64,000 nucleotides of DNA from Bacillota bacterium. Lineage in GTDB: Bacteria; Bacillota; UBA4882; UBA8346. Location: contig JAEVYU010000012.1 of the NCBI GenBank assembly GCA_023392595.1, positions 62,001 to 126,000 of the forward strand, read 5' to 3'. Below are positions 62,785 through 64,000 of this stretch, piece after piece. A program made the position numbers and the translations under genes. The notes below the pieces were generated by a model. The model saw only the letters and a program-made list of their open reading frames with translations, was not told the DNA's origin and made no database searches. Positions within the stretch are counted from its first letter, which is position 1. Each line of letters opens with the position of its first letter.

Positions 62785-64000
62785 CTACACTGCCCCCTTA
62801 TTCCGATTCAGCTGTTGTCTTCTTTCTTTCATCCGTTCCAATTGCTTATTGACCCTGCTGTTCACCGCTTCAAACGCCGGCTGCTCGTCGGGCGGTTCGC
62901 TCTTACTCAAATATTTGGCAAGCAAGGCGATGGTATTATATTTATAAAGATCAACCACGGCAATATCGGATTGAAATGCTTCCTTGACTTTGGTATGAAG
63001 TTGAATCAATAGCAATGAATCCCCGCCTAATTCGAAAAATTCATCTTGAATGCCCACCCCGTCGATACCCAAAACGCTCTCCCATACCCCAACCAATTTC
63101 TTTTCCGTTTCCGTTTTTGGGGGCACATATTGGCTTTCCAAATCCGGCCTGGGGTGCCTTTCCCTGGAAAGAGCCTTTTCTTGAAGTTTGGCCTTAATCA
63201 TTGGTTGATCGGCATAATCGGCGGCTTTGATGGCGCTCTGGATATCTTTGGTTGAAACAATAATTTGCGAGCGATGGCAACCTTTCAATATCCGCTGAAA
63301 AGCTTCCTCCCCTTCGCCGGGGCTGATTCCTTCCGGTAAAATTGCGGATATCGGGTTGACGGTTTCAGCGGTCAACTTGCTTAAGAACCCGTATTCCACT
63401 TCTTGCAGTCTCGTAACGGCTCCGGACTTAATATTGGCCGCAGCGGATTCACCGACGATTTTCATGGTAAAATTGTTGATCTCAACCAATAGTCCGCCCG
63501 CTCGGTCTACAATATCGATATCGCTGGTTATAACTTCCGGCAGCGATTCATAGCCGCTCGTAAACTTGATATGGCCATAAATTTGCCCAGATAAAGGAGC
63601 CCGGACTTTGAGCTTTTGGTAGCCAAGCGGCAAATAATCGCCTCCTGCCGCCAGCCTTACCGCGCCGGTTGCTACATCCATCAAAGCCGGATGGAGTTTG
63701 CAACATTCCAAATCCGGAAGAAACTCTTTGGCGATTTCCAGCTCGACCAAGCCCTCATGATCACCCAGGGAAAAATGCCTGAGGGATCTCCACCGCCTGC
63801 CGAAGCTTATAAATTCTTCGCTCAATCGGGTTTCTCCGGAATAAATTACCCTGGATGCGCATCTTCTTTTTAGCTCTTGAATGTCTCGATTCTCCTCCCC
63901 GGCTTCTTCACAAGGAATCATTTGACCCCGAACATGTTCCAGCCAGCCGGCTCCATCCAATGATCCTTCCGGGCCATTGCTGAGGATCCGGAAATGAAAG
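62785..64000 (-). CDS. PKS fragment: DH-linker-ACP, 5' part beyond the window
   Basis: C-terminal 404 residues of a polyketide synthase. The frame is open to the right edge and reads dehydratase-like there (F-R-I-L-S-N-G-P then W-L-E-H-V-R-G), so the TTG near 63960 is not the true start. The second half of a DH hot-dog domain follows with its Asp in L-H-P-A-L-M-D-V-A-T-G. The region G-I-S-P-G-E-G-E-E-A-F-Q-R-I-L then V-S-T-K-D resembles the tail that usually follows a KR. The ACP has L-G-G-D-S. The basic C-terminal tail (K-E-R-R-Q-Q-L-N-R-N-K) probably docks to the KS of the next protein, whose ATG abuts this stop codon. Confidence 0.9.
   Translation of the reverse strand, partial: FHFRILSNGPEGSLDGAGWLEHVRGQMIPCEEAGEENRDIQELKRRCASRVIYSGETRLSEEFISFGRRWRSLRHFSLGDHEGLVELEIAKEFLPDLECCKLHPALMDVATGAVRLAAGGDYLPLGYQKLKVRAPLSGQIYGHIKFTSGYESLPEVITSDIDIVDRAGGLLVEINNFTMKIVGESAAANIKSGAVTRLQEVEYGFLSKLTAETVNPISAILPEGISPGEGEEAFQRILKGCHRSQIIVSTKDIQSAIKAADYADQPMIKAKLQEKALSRERHPRPDLESQYVPPKTETEKKLVGVWESVLGIDGVGIQDEFFELGGDSLLLIQLHTKVKEAFQSDIAVVDLYKYNTIALLAKYLSKSEPPDEQPAFEAVNSRVNKQLERMKERRQQLNRNKGAV

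Overview
The window reads as part of the genome of an anaerobic, spore-forming bacterium of the Bacillota that probably has an outer membrane. Pyruvate formate-lyase points to anaerobic metabolism. A LysM/GH18 YaaH-type protein without a signal peptide points to spores. Two secreted predicted beta-barrel proteins end in an aromatic residue, and three solute-binding proteins have signal peptides but no lipobox, as expected for a cell with a true periplasm. No rRNA or tRNA gene was seen and no species can be named from this sequence alone.

Left part (1-18.1 kb). A 5'-truncated GH1 glucosidase is followed, on the minus strand, by a metallophosphatase-lrgA-lrgB group and by pflB-pflA. pflB is preceded by a clear promoter and a ZTP riboswitch with its terminator. 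Going right on the plus strand are the YaaH-like protein, a porin-like protein, an ABC sugar importer (binding protein and two permeases, with a MITE-like palindrome between them), a YesM/YesN-type two-component system and a secreted GH16 glucanase. Together these look like a beta-glucan sensing and uptake locus. A scar near 9.5 kb joins a decayed ZTP aptamer fragment to the decayed tail of an ABC-2 permease gene.

Middle part (18.2-36.6 kb, all minus strand). A TetR-HlyD-ABC-ABC-permease-permease efflux operon corresponds to E. coli cecR-ybhGFSR, with YbhF split into two genes. Then come a small beta-barrel protein, a NitT/TauT-type importer, and a xylo-oligosaccharide utilisation locus (GH3, binding protein, two permeases, GH43, with a GH1 gene behind a terminator). 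Two LacI-type palindromes and a third, different palindrome lie upstream of GH3.

Right part (36.8-64 kb, all minus strand). A hybrid PKS/NRPS assembly line enters from beyond the right edge. In transcription order: PKS fragment (DH-ACP), PKS (KS, dead AT remnant, ACP), NRPS (C-A-T, serine-like code), PKS (KS-KR-ACP, no AT), free-standing acyltransferase, NRPS (C-A-T-E, glycine code, E domain lacking its catalytic Glu), a GT2 glycosyltransferase, NRPS (C-A-T, serine code) that ends in a BtrH/C39-like cysteine domain plus a beta-sandwich instead of a thioesterase, a stand-alone relative of that domain without the cysteine, and a GT4 glycosyltransferase. Docking segments at the protein ends fit this order. 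The line ends in an AT-rich scar holding a broken glycine-type adenylation domain that abuts an IS1595-family transposase remnant. The unusual terminal domain, the paired pseudoenzyme and the several degenerate catalytic domains are the most novel content of the window.
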